Assembly: GCF_947507565.1 (NCBI RefSeq)
Contig: NC_089176.1
Coordinates: forward strand, 2,666,001-2,730,000
DNA from: Oscarella lobularis
Lineage: Eukaryota > Porifera > Homoscleromorpha > Homosclerophorida > Oscarellidae
Direction of reading: 5' to 3'
Length of the DNA stretch: 64,000 bases
The first letter of the stretch is position 1, and every line of letters begins with the position of its first letter. The notes beneath the pieces are model-generated. The model was given only the letters and a program-made list of their open reading frames with translations, ran no database searches and was not told the DNA's origin. Below, in pieces: positions 1 through 15,528 of this stretch. The position numbers were made by a program, and so were the translations under genes.

Positions 1-836
1 GCGATGTTGTGTACCACAAGTTTTCGAATTATGACCCAACAACAATTGCACTGTGCCACGCGTTCTACTGCGTGGGAGAAATTCGTGACAGTGACGACGA
101 CGATTGCCAAGAGATGATGGGTCCTGCCACGCGGCTGATTGAAGCTGATTGGACCGATAAGCACGTTTTTCATTCCAAGGTTGAGGAGCGATTTATGCAG
201 CCAATTGTACGAGACGTCTTGCTTGACGTGCTGGGAAGTGATTTCCCTCTTCTACACTGGAAAGGCGAAAGTCACGCTTTTAAGGACATTGATTTTGATG
301 GTCAGCTTCCAGACGGCGTTGTTCTGAACTTACTTCAAAGTTTGGCTGTTCTCATTGAAGAAAGCAAAATAGACGCGGGCGCCGGTGACTATCTCATTCA
401 ACTACTGGAGTATCTACGTCGCTTGGCGAGTAAAGTGAAGCTTAAAGGTGTCGCTGAACCTCTTCTGTCGGCAATGAAAGCCTATCCTTGCTTTCTGCTT
501 GGAATGAGAGGCAAACACGCTCAATTGTATGGAGCCATTCGTTTGCCCGAAGGAAAAGGGAAAGAGGCGATGAAAATTCACTACTGCCTTCTAGCAGAAG
601 CTAGCTTCCGTCTTGGTAACGAAAAGGAATGCGCCAAGTTTCTCATGAAGCTTCGACGCGGGGTCCACGCTCTGAATCAAATGTGGGAAGAAAAGGCGGA
701 GTGTATGAAATTTAATTCAGATCCCAACTATCGCCGCGTCTTGCCTTGCGATTGCGTTGCAAGGCTTCTCGACCAATCCAAACAATTTCAGTTCACTAAG
801 CACCTCGTAAGAAACGTCTTTGAAGTCGAAAAGTAA
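1..836 (+). CDS. Uncharacterised protein, 3' part, open at left edge
   Basis: The frame is open from the first base to a TAA at 834-836, giving about 277 residues with no intron. I do not recognise the family. The protein is soluble-looking, with an acidic stretch near the start, a helical middle rich in Leu/Lys, and a Cys-containing end (motif LPCDCVARLL). No signal peptide or membrane segment is visible, and the true start lies outside the window. The stop codon overlaps a good splice donor (AAAA then GTAAGAG at about 833). It may therefore splice into the kinase-like exon at 946, and the two may be one gene. The simplest donor/acceptor pairing does not keep frame, so I list them separately. 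Confidence 0.5.
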   Translation, partial: DVVYHKFSNYDPTTIALCHAFYCVGEIRDSDDDDCQEMMGPATRLIEADWTDKHVFHSKVEERFMQPIVRDVLLDVLGSDFPLLHWKGESHAFKDIDFDGQLPDGVVLNLLQSLAVLIEESKIDAGAGDYLIQLLEYLRRLASKVKLKGVAEPLLSAMKAYPCFLLGMRGKHAQLYGAIRLPEGKGKEAMKIHYCLLAEASFRLGNEKECAKFLMKLRRGVHALNQMWEEKAECMKFNSDPNYRRVLPCDCVARLLDQSKQFQFTKHLVRNVFEVEK

Positions 837-858
837 GAGACTTTTGTTGCTAGTTCAT

Positions 859-918
859 AAGAACAGATTATATATCTAATCTCTTGCCAAGAACGGATTA
901 GATATCTAATCTGTTCTT
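859..918. repeat. Imperfect inverted repeat, 23-nt arms
   Basis: Arms at 859-881 and 896-918 are reverse complements with one mismatch, separated by 14 nt. The core is AGATATCTAATC. It lies between the two first coding blocks. It could be a small hairpin in a 3' UTR or intron, or the scar of a small inverted-repeat element. Confidence 0.7.
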
Positions 919-945
919 GCCGCGTTTTCAAGTCAAAACATTAGC

Positions 946-1523
946 TGCATTCCAAAACCGTATGTTTCATTTATAGTAAAGAAGACGAAAGTTGCATTGT
1001 CAAATTGGCAGTGAGCCGCTATGGAAGCGAGGCCCACGAACGCTGCGCGAAGAAAAGGATGGCTCCGGAACTTTTCAACTGCGTTCCTTTGCCGTCGACC
1101 TTCGGCTGTGTGTGGGCAATCATGATGAGAAAATTAGATACCAATTTCGTTCCTTTGAACTATCTTTTTCTGAAGATGAGTTCTGCAGATTGCGAGGCTG
1201 CAGAGAAAATTAAAGAGAAGATGAAGGAAGCTTTGGAAATGTTGCACGGTGACGCAACCGAAGGCAGACGTCTCGTGCACGGCGATTTCCGAGCTCCGAA
1301 TGTCTATGTCTCGTGGAAGAACGGCGACGACGTCGAAGTCCAAGTCATCGATTTTGACTGGTCGGGGGTGGAGGAGAAGCAGGTGTATCCGTCCACTAAC
1401 GTCTTGTTGAATTGGCCAGAGGGAGTCAGATGTGGTGCACCTCTGAAGGCCGAACACGATTGGCACCTTTACCGTGCTCACTGCTACAGCCTCGACTGTC
1501 TTACGAAGAAGGTGGAATTATGA
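946..1523 (+). CDS. Protein-kinase-like (PKL) domain exon
   Basis: An AG at 944-945 (ACATTAG) opens a frame that runs to a TGA at 1521-1523, about 192 residues. It has a beta-strand-like VKLAVSRYGSEAHE block, a catalytic-loop motif VHGDFRAPN (the HxDxxxxN pattern of kinase folds) and a metal-binding motif VIDFDWSG in place of DFG. It ends with WPEGVRCGAPLKAEHDW. This order matches the atypical kinase-like proteins common in fungi and some invertebrates, named here from memory of the fold. The glycine-rich loop is not visible and would lie in an upstream exon, possibly the block ending at 836. Catalytic Asp and both metal ligands are present, so activity is plausible. Confidence 0.55.
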
Positions 1524-1585
1524 TCTGTTTTTTTCTCTAATGACTTTGCGTATGCGGCTCCCAGGTCACGATGTGATTTTGTGTT

Positions 1586-2106
1586 GTAGCTGGAGATAGA
1601 TACTGATAGGATGCCACTTGGCTAGCACCGAACGTCTCCCATTGAGTATAGCTTACAACTCGAACGAGATCCGCGAGCCTCGTCAAGCCCAAACAGACAG
1701 CAAAGGCCTGAGAAGAAACCATCCCATTTATAGCCAAGTCGACGGATCGTTTTTTTGGATGTGAAATTTTTGATTATTTTTTTAGGAAAAATGTTCACGT
1801 CGACAGAAGGGCAGCCCTTTGCATGGGCTTCTGTTTCCTCCTCGCGCTCTCTATTTCCGAGGTGCAGGCGTTGCGCACCGTGCTAGTTTGGTGCAACGCA
1901 CGATGATGATCGCATCCGGACGACTTTCGACGAAAAACTGCACCGTCGCGAGCAAAATGAGAAACGTGGACGGTAGGAGGAGAAGAGCGACGTCTTCGAA
2001 GCACGGAGTCAGGTCGATTTGCCCGATCGAGACGGCGTGGCCCTGCAAACACAACGTATTCGTCCGTGACCTCGCGTACCCAGAAGTCGCTAACGGGGCG
2101 ACACAT
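1586..2106 (-). pseudogene. Truncated duplicate of the 5' exons of the ABCC gene
   Basis: Three blocks mirror the first three exons of the ABCC gene at 2468-8267. Exon 1' is at 2080-2106 (starts MCRPVSDFW), exon 2' at 1879-2042, and exon 3' at about 1586-1707. The intron between 1' and 2' is only 37 nt here and 56 nt in the intact gene, with both ends conserved. Exon 2' is 10 nt shorter than its counterpart (164 against 174), which breaks frame if spliced the same way. Similarity stops inside exon 3' after the codons for YLSPA. Similarity also extends a few bases upstream of the ATG (a GATCGTTTGCAC block). This is a duplicated promoter-plus-TMD0 start with nothing after it, most likely a dead copy lying just 3' of its source gene. 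A short chimeric transcript is the alternative. Confidence 0.8.
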
Positions 2107-2467
2107 CGCGTTTAGACGATCGTTTGCACTCGCAAGCTAAAGCGTCCGTAGCCGTAGATCCTGTAGTTTTAGAATTCTTCCGCGCTCTCGACCGTGAGTC
2201 AGCGGGAGTCAGCAGCGTGGCCGGCGTTCCGGCTCGCGCACTCTACCCCTCGATGGGTATGTGGGTGGAGCCACCGTATTCAGCATGAACTCGATTAGGT
2301 ACGAGACCGGAATTACTGTAACGCTTTTCATAATAGATCTGTGTTTTAACGTAGAATGTTAAAAATCTAACCAATTCGCCACTTTGTGGTACTGTAGCCG
2401 ATCACAGTACCGACACTTTTTCGTCAAATTAATTAAAACAAAGAAGAGATAAAATGAACTTGCAGAA
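2107..2467. other. Spacer between the ABCC copy and the ABCC 3' end
   Basis: The first ~35 bases repeat the sequence just upstream of the intact ABCC start codon (GATCGTTTGCAC shared with 8279-8290). The remainder should contain the ABCC 3' UTR. I see no other gene here. Confidence 0.5.
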
Positions 2468-8267
<5,800 letters not shown>

Positions 8268-8529
8268 CGCGTTGAGGCGATCGTTTGCACCCATTTCTCT
8301 TCGCAAACTGAAAAGTATTAGGTTTTTTCCTTTCGCGTGACCTCGCGCGCGCTCTAAGCTTCCGGTGTGCCCATAATGGTGTTAGATGTGTCCATCATGG
8401 AAGATGAAGGGTGGAACGCTGAAGCCAATTTCTTTTTCGTTTATCTATCAAAAACAACCAAGTCACACTCCTGTATGCGTACACAAGCAACACCTGTCAA
8501 AAAAACTACGAAAAGTTACATTCACTGAG
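8268..8529. promoter_or_regulatory. Upstream region of ABCC and 3' flank of the Ig-TIR gene
   Basis: This 262-bp gap must hold the ABCC promoter and the Ig-TIR 3' UTR. The block next to the ABCC ATG is shared with the duplicated copy at about 2107-2140, so it was copied with the exons. No clear TATA box was seen at a fixed distance. Confidence 0.45.
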
Positions 8530-10890
8530 TCAGTTGATGCGTACATAACTCGAAGTAGAAGGGAGAGACTGGGCTACAGAAAGACTTCGCATCAAGTTGA
8601 ATCTAAAATCGTCGGCGCATTGATCTTCTTCGATGTACGTAACATCCTTCTCAATTTCACGACTTTTCGGATGAAGAAGAGCTCCGGATCGCATTATGGG
8701 AAGATAATGCTTTTTCAGATCGATCATCCACTTGTCGTGCGGCCAAATCTCCTCCAAATACTCGTCGGTAATAATAGCAACGACGCATCGGCTATAGGCA
8801 GCGGCACGATGCGAGCTGGAATTTATTCCAAGCTTGCTGGGATCTCGATAATAGATTGATCGAACGTTCCAACGCGGTTGCTCGTCCCGAATGATATCGC
8901 ACACCGCTTGAGCGTATTCTTGGTCTTTGTCAACGTAGAACACCATCACGTCGAAAAGAAAATCAGAGCCTATTAATAGGGTGGTTTAATTATTTATCTT
9001 ATTTATCGATGTGAAAATTTTTACCTCGCTTTGCTTTGACCACTGCCTCTTCTACTTTCAATCGTAGATCTTCTCCTTGATACGGTTTCTCGTCTTCTTC
9101 GACTGCCACTTCTTCGACGTACGACTGCACGCTGTTCAAACCTATATCTTTTGACGTCGAACTTTGCCCGAGTCGAATCACCACGAAGTTCGGCTTGATT
9201 TGTTCTCGCACGTCTTCCAAAGGAACGATGGCCTCTTTGTAGGCGTTCACTTCTGCCAGCTGCTCCTCGGAATCCGGCTCCTCTTCGTCGACAACGACAA
9301 TCAACTTCCGCGATTCTGCTATCGCTGTAGTCATCGCCTCGTATCTGTCGCCGCCCAATAGATTTCGACTGTGAGAGGGATCGTAAAAACAGTAGAAGTT
9401 GGACTCAGATAAAACCGGTAGGAGAACGTTCTTGTAAAACAACGCGCAGTTGGACGAAAGTTGCTGGCTATTCCGACTAGACGGAGTAAGGCTCACGTAA
9501 AAATCGTGTTCAAAACACTCTGAAACGAAAAACAAAACCGATTTTATAGCCAATTCAGACTGCGCAATCTACGCACTTAAGATTTCATTTCTTGGTTTAG
9601 GCGGCTTATGACGCCTATAAACCCACAAGACGGCGAGAACAATCGCAGCTGCAGCCACAAGTCCGGCGCTCAAAGCCGCGATAGTCAGCGAAAATGACAA
9701 GGCCCCTGTGGGCTTTTCCGCCTCTACAAGCATTAATTAATATAAGAGCTCATATGACTTAGAGAACTGCTTACTCAAAATCACTTCAAGTTGCATCCTT
9801 GCTCGTTCACTAGTCCTATACTTTGTATAGGCCGTGCAGCTGTAATTTCCTTCGTCTCCTTCATCCACGTTTAGAATAGTCAATTTAGAGTGCACATCAT
9901 CACTAGGAATCCAATCGCGTACGATTCCAACTACTGGCGGAGGACTGATGACATAGCGACTTTCGTTTAATGTATTAATAGGAGTGTTGTTTCTCCGCCA
10001 TATGAACTGCGTGTCGTGTGGACCTTGAATTACAACTGGAAACGAGACGTTGCTACCCTTGGTGACCTTTTTGGAAACCAAAAGAACAGGCGACCAAAAC
10101 TCTCCGTCGAGGTACGGATAAGCTAAAAATAAAACAATTGCATTCAATTTATGGCTTGTTGGCAGTCTTACATTCTATGTAAACCTTAACCGGTACGGTG
10201 ACATTTCCAAAATCATTTGACGCAGTACAATTGTACCGCACAACATGAATGTCATAAATAGATATATGCACAAAAAGGTCGTCGAGAACTTCATCAGGAG
10301 ATATGTTTATGACGCTTTTAGTCCACTTCCCCAAATTGTCAACTTCATACTACAAGCACCCAGTAACAGTAAGAGCAAAAAAAGCAGCGCGATAGCAACG
10401 CCATACCCTTGACCAAGAGTCAACTTTGGGCGTAGGATTGCCCACAACGTTGCATTGATCAAACGTGTGCGTGCACGACATTCTATTGTCTCTTGTTGTG
10501 CACCAGTAGACAAGCTCAGCAGATCCACTTCTCACTGGAGGACCTAGACAGAAAATAGAAGGAAGCATTTTACATGAGATAACCTCTAGGGGAGACGTGT
10601 CTGATCAAAAATAAATTACCGAGGATTTCGACGCGATAGACGCACTGATTGTCGCCGCACGAATAGTATCCGTCGCGCGTTGCGTTGACGATGTTATAAA
10701 CGTCGCTGCCGTTCGCACCGTTTGACGTCGAAAGACCTTGAGGAAGAGAAGTCGACGAGGTGAATTTCCACTCTCCGTCGCAGCCCGTGCAATTGAGAGT
10801 CGCGTTTTCGCCTCGGGTTAGGACGACCGAAATGATCGGAGACGCCGCGCATTGGGAAATAACGCTCAAGACGACGATTTCAGCGAGCAT
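8530..10890 (-). CDS. Ig-TIR receptor with three Ig domains and two TIR-like modules
   Basis: Single-pass immune-type receptor of IL-1R/IgTIR layout. Exons: 10620-10890, 10407-10543, 10172-10349, 9775-10122, 9577-9723, 9025-9519, 8530-8969. They total 2,016 nt, 671 aa, phases consistent. A signal peptide (MLAEIVVLSVISQCAAS) is followed by three Ig-like domains, the last with DEGNYSCTAYT. A TM segment (AALSAGLVAAAAIVLAVLW) and a basic stop-transfer follow. The cytoplasmic part has a first TIR-like module (HDFYVSLT, then LLGGDRYEAM and SRKLIVVVDE), an acidic linker, and a second one (FDVMVFYVDKD, then YRDPSKLGI and SRCVVAIITDEY). Box-2 is degenerate in both, and I see no Glu at the SARM1-type NADase position. 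The role is therefore probably signalling by TIR-TIR contact (inference). The TIR assignment rests on motif order and fold pattern, not on a search. Confidence 0.8.
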
Positions 10891-10985
10891 ACTGAAAGGT
10901 CAATCAAATCGAAACCTGCAAATCGAAACCAGGGATCGAAACTGGGAAGCGTGCGCTAACATTTTGAAAATCTAATTTTCGTGTA

Positions 10986-11011
10986 CACGTGAGTACACGT
11001 GAGTACACGTG
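10986..11011. promoter_or_regulatory. Three CACGTG E-boxes at exact 10-bp spacing
   Basis: CACGTG occurs at 10986-10991, 10996-11001 and 11006-11011 within tandem TACACGTGAG units, about 95-120 bp upstream of the Ig-TIR ATG and immediately after the SANS-like stop at 11033. CACGTG is the site of MITF/TFE, USF and MYC-class bHLH factors. The one-helical-turn spacing would put all sites on one face of the DNA. That it regulates the Ig-TIR gene is inference. Confidence 0.75.
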
Positions 11012-11032
11012 CTGTATAAAAATATGTACGTC

Positions 11033-12506
11033 TCACAGTGAAGTACATCGAAGTTGTCCGGGGTCGGCTATTGTCTTCTTCCGATCCTTTATGCTTGCCA
11101 AGAGCTTTTTCCTCGGCCCAAGAGGAATTCGAATTTCCCTGAAGTCATCGTCAGAACAGAGAAGCAGAGCATCCAAATCCATCATTTCCGACGTAAAGGC
11201 GGAAACCAGATCATCCAAATCCAGAGCAGTGAGAAAGACGCGCAGCGGATTCGTGACGGACAACGCCGTCTCAACGTCAATGGCAGGTACGCGTCGTTTT
11301 TCCCGACTCACCGAAGAACTCCGCCTGCCGCCGTCGACAGATCCACTTTGAGAGCGAATCCGTCTGGTCTCAGGGACGACATTTTCTGCCGGAGGCTCCT
11401 CCGAAATTCCGTCAGCCTCGTCATTATCGTCGGACGCCACTTCTTTAGGACTTTCTTCCGCCCTCTCTTCTTCCTCCTCCTCCTCTTCCTCTCCTTCGTC
11501 TCCTCCCTCTTCGTTATATTCTCGCGAAGTGTTCGCTCCGAGTCCCCCGCCGTCGTTCGCCTCCTCTTCTCTGGCCGGCTTCAGCACGAAATTCCCCAAC
11601 GTCATGCGCTGCGGAGCCAAGCCGAGTTCTCCACTCGACGTCGATCGTCGCGGCGGCGCCTGATGCCGATAGCCGGAAACGGTCCCCGCTTTCGGTATAC
11701 CGACACGAGAAAATATTTGGGTGTCCGACGGCAGCTTGGTCATCGTTTTCGCTCTTTGACCGAACGACTCGCCGCCGCCGCCGCTCGTAGCCTGCGACGA
11801 CGCGGCGACGAGTCGCGAGAAACTCGTCTTTCGATCTTTTGCGTCCGAGGCGGCGCCACTGCCGGCGGACTTGCGTCTCTGCTTCAGCCGCTTCTCCGCG
11901 TCTTTTCGCGCCTTCTCCTGCATCTTCGTCGCCACTCCTTTATTCTCCATCTGCACGTGAACGGAAAGCGAGTCGAGATACTTGAAGCAGTCGGCTCGTC
12001 GACGCGACGCGGCGACGGTGGCCGGCGTTTGGCCGCTGTCGTTCAACGCCCAGATGTTGCCGCCTTTTTCGACGACGTGCTTCACGCAATAGACATTGCC
12101 CGTGGCGGCAGCCGTGTGCGTCGGCGTATTGCCCTCATTGTCTTTCAAGTTGGGATCGGCCCTGCAAGACCACCATACATTATATGTGTATATGTATTTA
12201 TCTGCACAAGGTCAGTGCTGAGCTCCCCCTTCCCCCATCTTAGGTATACCTACACCAATTTATCTATGACCACACCTACTGATGGTTTTTTGGTACAGTA
12301 CTACACGGGTCATATTGCTATTTTTACTGCTTCTTTTACCCTCTTGCAAGCAGTACTTTGACTGCTTCGACGTTCGCGTGCCACGCAGCCCAGTGAAGCG
12401 GTGCCATTCCGTCTCGATCTTGCTTGTTTAGCTCGCGCTTGGGACATTTTCGCAGGGCGTCGACGTTGCCGTCTCGCGCGCTGTAGTGAGCCGACGTTTC
12501 CGACAT
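11033..12506 (-). CDS. SANS/USH1G-ANKS4B-type ankyrin-SAM scaffold
   Basis: Scaffold of stereocilium or microvillus tip-link complexes in vertebrates (USH1G, ANKS4B). Two exons, 12340-12506 and 11033-12161, total 1,296 nt, 431 aa; human USH1G is 461 and ANKS4B 417. The start MSETSAHYSARDGNVDALRK opens three ankyrin repeats (GMAPLHWAAWHANVEAV; NTPTHTAAATGNVYCV; QTPATVAASRRRADC). A basic helical stretch with KARKDAEKRLKQRRK follows, then a low-complexity acidic middle. A SAM domain ends it (FLTALDLDDLVSAFTSEMMD; IPLGPRKKLLASI). The last residues, CTSL, form a class I PDZ ligand, as in USH1G. The conserved central region that binds harmonin is not obvious by eye. Confidence 0.88.
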
Positions 12507-12931
12507 CTAATCGGATTGTGGACACTGAACGGAAGAACGGACGAGCTAGACGTCGAAACGGAGACAAAAACAGTGACACGCCTCTTTCCAAAGCGATATC
12601 AACTCGCAGTCTCCTATCCCGGCAGGCGGCAGGCTGGCGGCGGTTGACTGCGAGAGCGACGTTTTCTCCGCGTTTCTTCGCCGCTGAGACCATTCTCGAT
12701 CAGAAGCGAAGGGAGCGGGAGGCGTCACTCCACTCTCGCAGGCGTTTTAGATAGGGCTCCAGTAGAAACTAGGAAAGAGTAGTAGGAAACTGAATAGGAA
12801 GAAGAGTACAGAGAGTAAGTCCTCGATTTGTATGTGATGTCGTCTTCTGTCTTTGTTTTGCCCCTCTGGGTCGATGAAAAGAGACGGAACGTTACAACAA
12901 GAAATAACAGAAACAGAATTTTCTACAGTAT
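12507..12931. other. Spacer with the SANS-like promoter and PGPEP1 3' flank
   Basis: 425 bp between two minus-strand genes. Open frames here look like chance. Promoter elements are not evident. Confidence 0.4.
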
Positions 12932-13784
12932 CTACTTTTTGGAATCAATCTGCCCTTTGATAGCTGTTATAATGCACACAAGAGAATCAACAAGTGTTTC
13001 CATTTCTTTCTCGCTTGTCACGTTGGGAACGTGAATGAAAATTGTTGGGTTTTTCTTCATGTGCAAGGATGTGTAGTAAACAAAGTCACAAAGGTAACTG
13101 CAAAAGCAAAACGGTGAGAACTATCTATTGCCTTACTGAAGACCTACCTTCCAGCGTCGTTCGACACTTTAACTTCCATTTTTATACCAGTTTTTTTGAC
13201 GTCAGAACAAATTTTTTTCATATCCAAGTCAGATCTTAATCTTGCCTCTCCTCCTGCAGAAATTATTTAAACAAGACGTGCATTTTTTCTTGTACAGTGC
13301 ACTGAGTGCAGGAAATTTTTACCAGGAACACAGCAAAATTGATCAGGATATCTACCACAAATGTCTGGGTTAGTGTAGCCTTCATTATTTCCAAATTGTT
13401 CTAGTGCGATAAAATCGTAGCAGGCTGCAACGCCGATGTGGATGCACAGCTAAAGATACCCATTACATTCCAATACAATTTTATTAATTACGTCAGGCTG
13501 AAATTTGTCCCACAACGATTGAACCAACTTTGGAGCAGCAGCATAATCTACAGGTATTTCTTCAATTTTCAGAGTAACATCAGCCACCTTCCTTTCAGCC
13601 AAAAGCTACAGGTAGGAACTCAGATTCTCAGGAGAAGTTCTCCTATTCTAATATAGACTACCTTGACTGCTTGCCAACTTGGATTCGTTTTGATGCTTCC
13701 AAAAGGGCCAAATCCTACAGTGAAACTCGCACACAGAACGGAGAACTGTGTCTGATGCGCTATACCTGTGCAAAGAACCAACAT
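12932..13784 (-). CDS. PGPEP1: Pyroglutamyl-peptidase I
   Basis: Cytosolic cysteine peptidase (family C15) that removes N-terminal pyroglutamate from peptides. Exons: 13766-13784, 13662-13714, 13492-13605, 13323-13449, 13148-13253, 12932-13097. Total 585 nt, 194 aa; human is 209. The first exon is just 19 nt (MLVLCTG) and joins to GFGPFGSIKTNPSWQAV, the family's N-terminal signature. The triad is readable: Glu in ALEQFGNNEGY, Cys in SNDAGSYLCDF, His in IFIHVPNV. It shares an 82-bp intergenic region with the beta-helix gene on the other strand. Confidence 0.93.
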
Positions 13785-13866
13785 TCCCTGAGGCTTGATG
13801 GAATGATTCTTTAGCGCGCTTGCAGCGGATCTTCTGCAGAGGATCACCTGTACTCTGCTCGAAAGT
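13785..13866. promoter_or_regulatory. Bidirectional promoter, PGPEP1 / beta-helix gene
   Basis: Only 82 bp separate the two start codons, which face away from each other. Both 5' UTRs and promoters must overlap or lie inside the neighbouring transcript. Confidence 0.6.
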
Positions 13867-15374
13867 ATGAGCTGTTTTGCTGTTGCTGTCGTTTGGTTTT
13901 CAGTTGTATCACTGATGCAAGCTGCTCAATGCGGCAGCAAGAGCGGAGGTCCACAAGACAATCCAGTGGCAGCTTTGTATGGAAACGGCACCTACCCTTG
14001 GGCTGACCAGATGGTCAACTGGAGCTGCGTGTACAACGTCAAAGACTACGGCGGTAAATTCGACTCAGCCCAGAAAGCAGCAATGTCAAATGGGGGTGGA
14101 GGAGTCGTCTTTTATCCGGCTGGCTCTTACACATTTTCGTCAAATATCATGATTGACAGTCACATCGTTATACGCGGCGAGTCGACCGGTAACGCAATGG
14201 CAAAAAAGGGCAAAACTCCTGGTCCCCTGTCGCCCAAGACGGTGTTTCACTGTCCCCACGGTGAACACATAGGAATTTTCAATAATGATCCAAAGGGTAT
14301 GAATTTTGGCGTTGTCAACGTCGAATTGGACGGTTGTGCAATTATGTTCTGGCCTGCCCTCAAGACAGTGAGCTCGTACAATCTCAAGACGTACTGGTTC
14401 GAAGCGACTGACGTCGAAGGCATGGGAAGCAATAAACTCGTTCTAGGTAATAAGATTCACGACGTCACCTATCAGCATCCCGATCCCGACGATAAAAGCA
14501 ATAAGATCGTGTGGCCGTGGCGTTTTAGCATGGCCCTCGCTTCTTATAGCGATAACAATACGCTGGTTGCTAATAATCTCATATCAAAAGCGGAAAAATC
14601 CATGAAAACGACAGTGAATTTTGGCAATAAATCAATGACGGTCACCTATCCGACAGACAATCGATACGGAATCGATGTCAATCAGCTTTTTCTTGGGGGA
14701 GTTATTGGAAAATATAGCGGTAAACAGTGTCCACCGGAGCCGGGAAAACTGACGCCGTCGTGCGCGCCCTGGTACTTTCGTCGCGGCCTCGTTATTCGAG
14801 ACAACTACGTGTACATGAACGGACGCGTCGGCGTGAGCTGGAGCGGAGGCGGAGACGGAAAAACGGTCGGCTCCGGTACGCAGCTCTATAACAATCACGT
14901 CGAAGTGGCGGCCGGAACGACGTGCTGGTCGGTCACCGGGAGCCACATCGCAACCGGTCACGACACGAACGAAAATCGCGGTTACAATCAACAGGGATTC
15001 TCCAATAATTTGACTATGAATACAGGGCACATTAATCGGCAGAAGGCAGCCGATTCAGGATATATGACTGTGGATGGGGAAGGCATTCTTCATCAGGCGG
15101 CAGGCGGTAACGACGGTCTTAGGAATTTGTGGTATAAGAACGATTTATCGGGAGGCAGCACGGGCTACTTGGTTTACTACAAGCTGTTCAACGTCGAAAA
15201 TAACCAGCTCTTGGTATGATCTAGTGTGCGTACATGCTCTGTTTTATTCGTCTGCGTTTGTAGGAGAATACGGCGGCGAAGGGATTCACTATTGGAGCGG
15301 TTGTCGATGCGAATCATCACAACGTCGCGCACAACACGTGCAAAGACAATCATCCGTCCTGCACTGGCATGTAG
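13867..15374 (+). CDS. Secreted right-handed beta-helix (pectate-lyase-like) protein
   Basis: Exons 13867-15213 and 15264-15374, 485 aa ending at a TAG. A signal peptide (MSCFAVAVVWFSVVSLMQAA) precedes a cap region (YNVKDYGGKFDSAQKAAM) typical of pectate-lyase-superfamily proteins. Ladder-like repeats follow with Asn-rich turns (VLGNKIHDV; LVANNLISKA; VIRDNYVYMNGRVGVSW; LYNNHVEVA). Substrate is unknown. Catalytic residues of true pectate lyases are not identified. The 449-codon first exon in a genome of small exons may signal transfer from a bacterium with a later intron gain (inference). The stop overlaps a possible donor (CAT then GTAGGT). An AG at about 15600 would join it in frame to the next gene, so a fusion transcript is possible. 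Confidence 0.75.
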
Positions 15375-15528
15375 GTCTTTCACTCTTGCTTTGCTTTCTT
15401 CTTCTGCTTGCGTGTTTGTCTCTGCCGGCGGCGTCACGCGCGTTCACGCGAGATCGTGGAGGTTGTTTATGTTTTTATCCGGGAATATCCGCTGCCATGA
15501 TGCTTCGTGAAAGAAAAAGAAATCGGCG

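Noticed and set aside
11054-12361. A 435-codon + strand open frame opposite the SANS-like gene
   Set aside because: It crosses a good intron and is a shadow of acidic and ankyrin codons on the other strand, with no family features.
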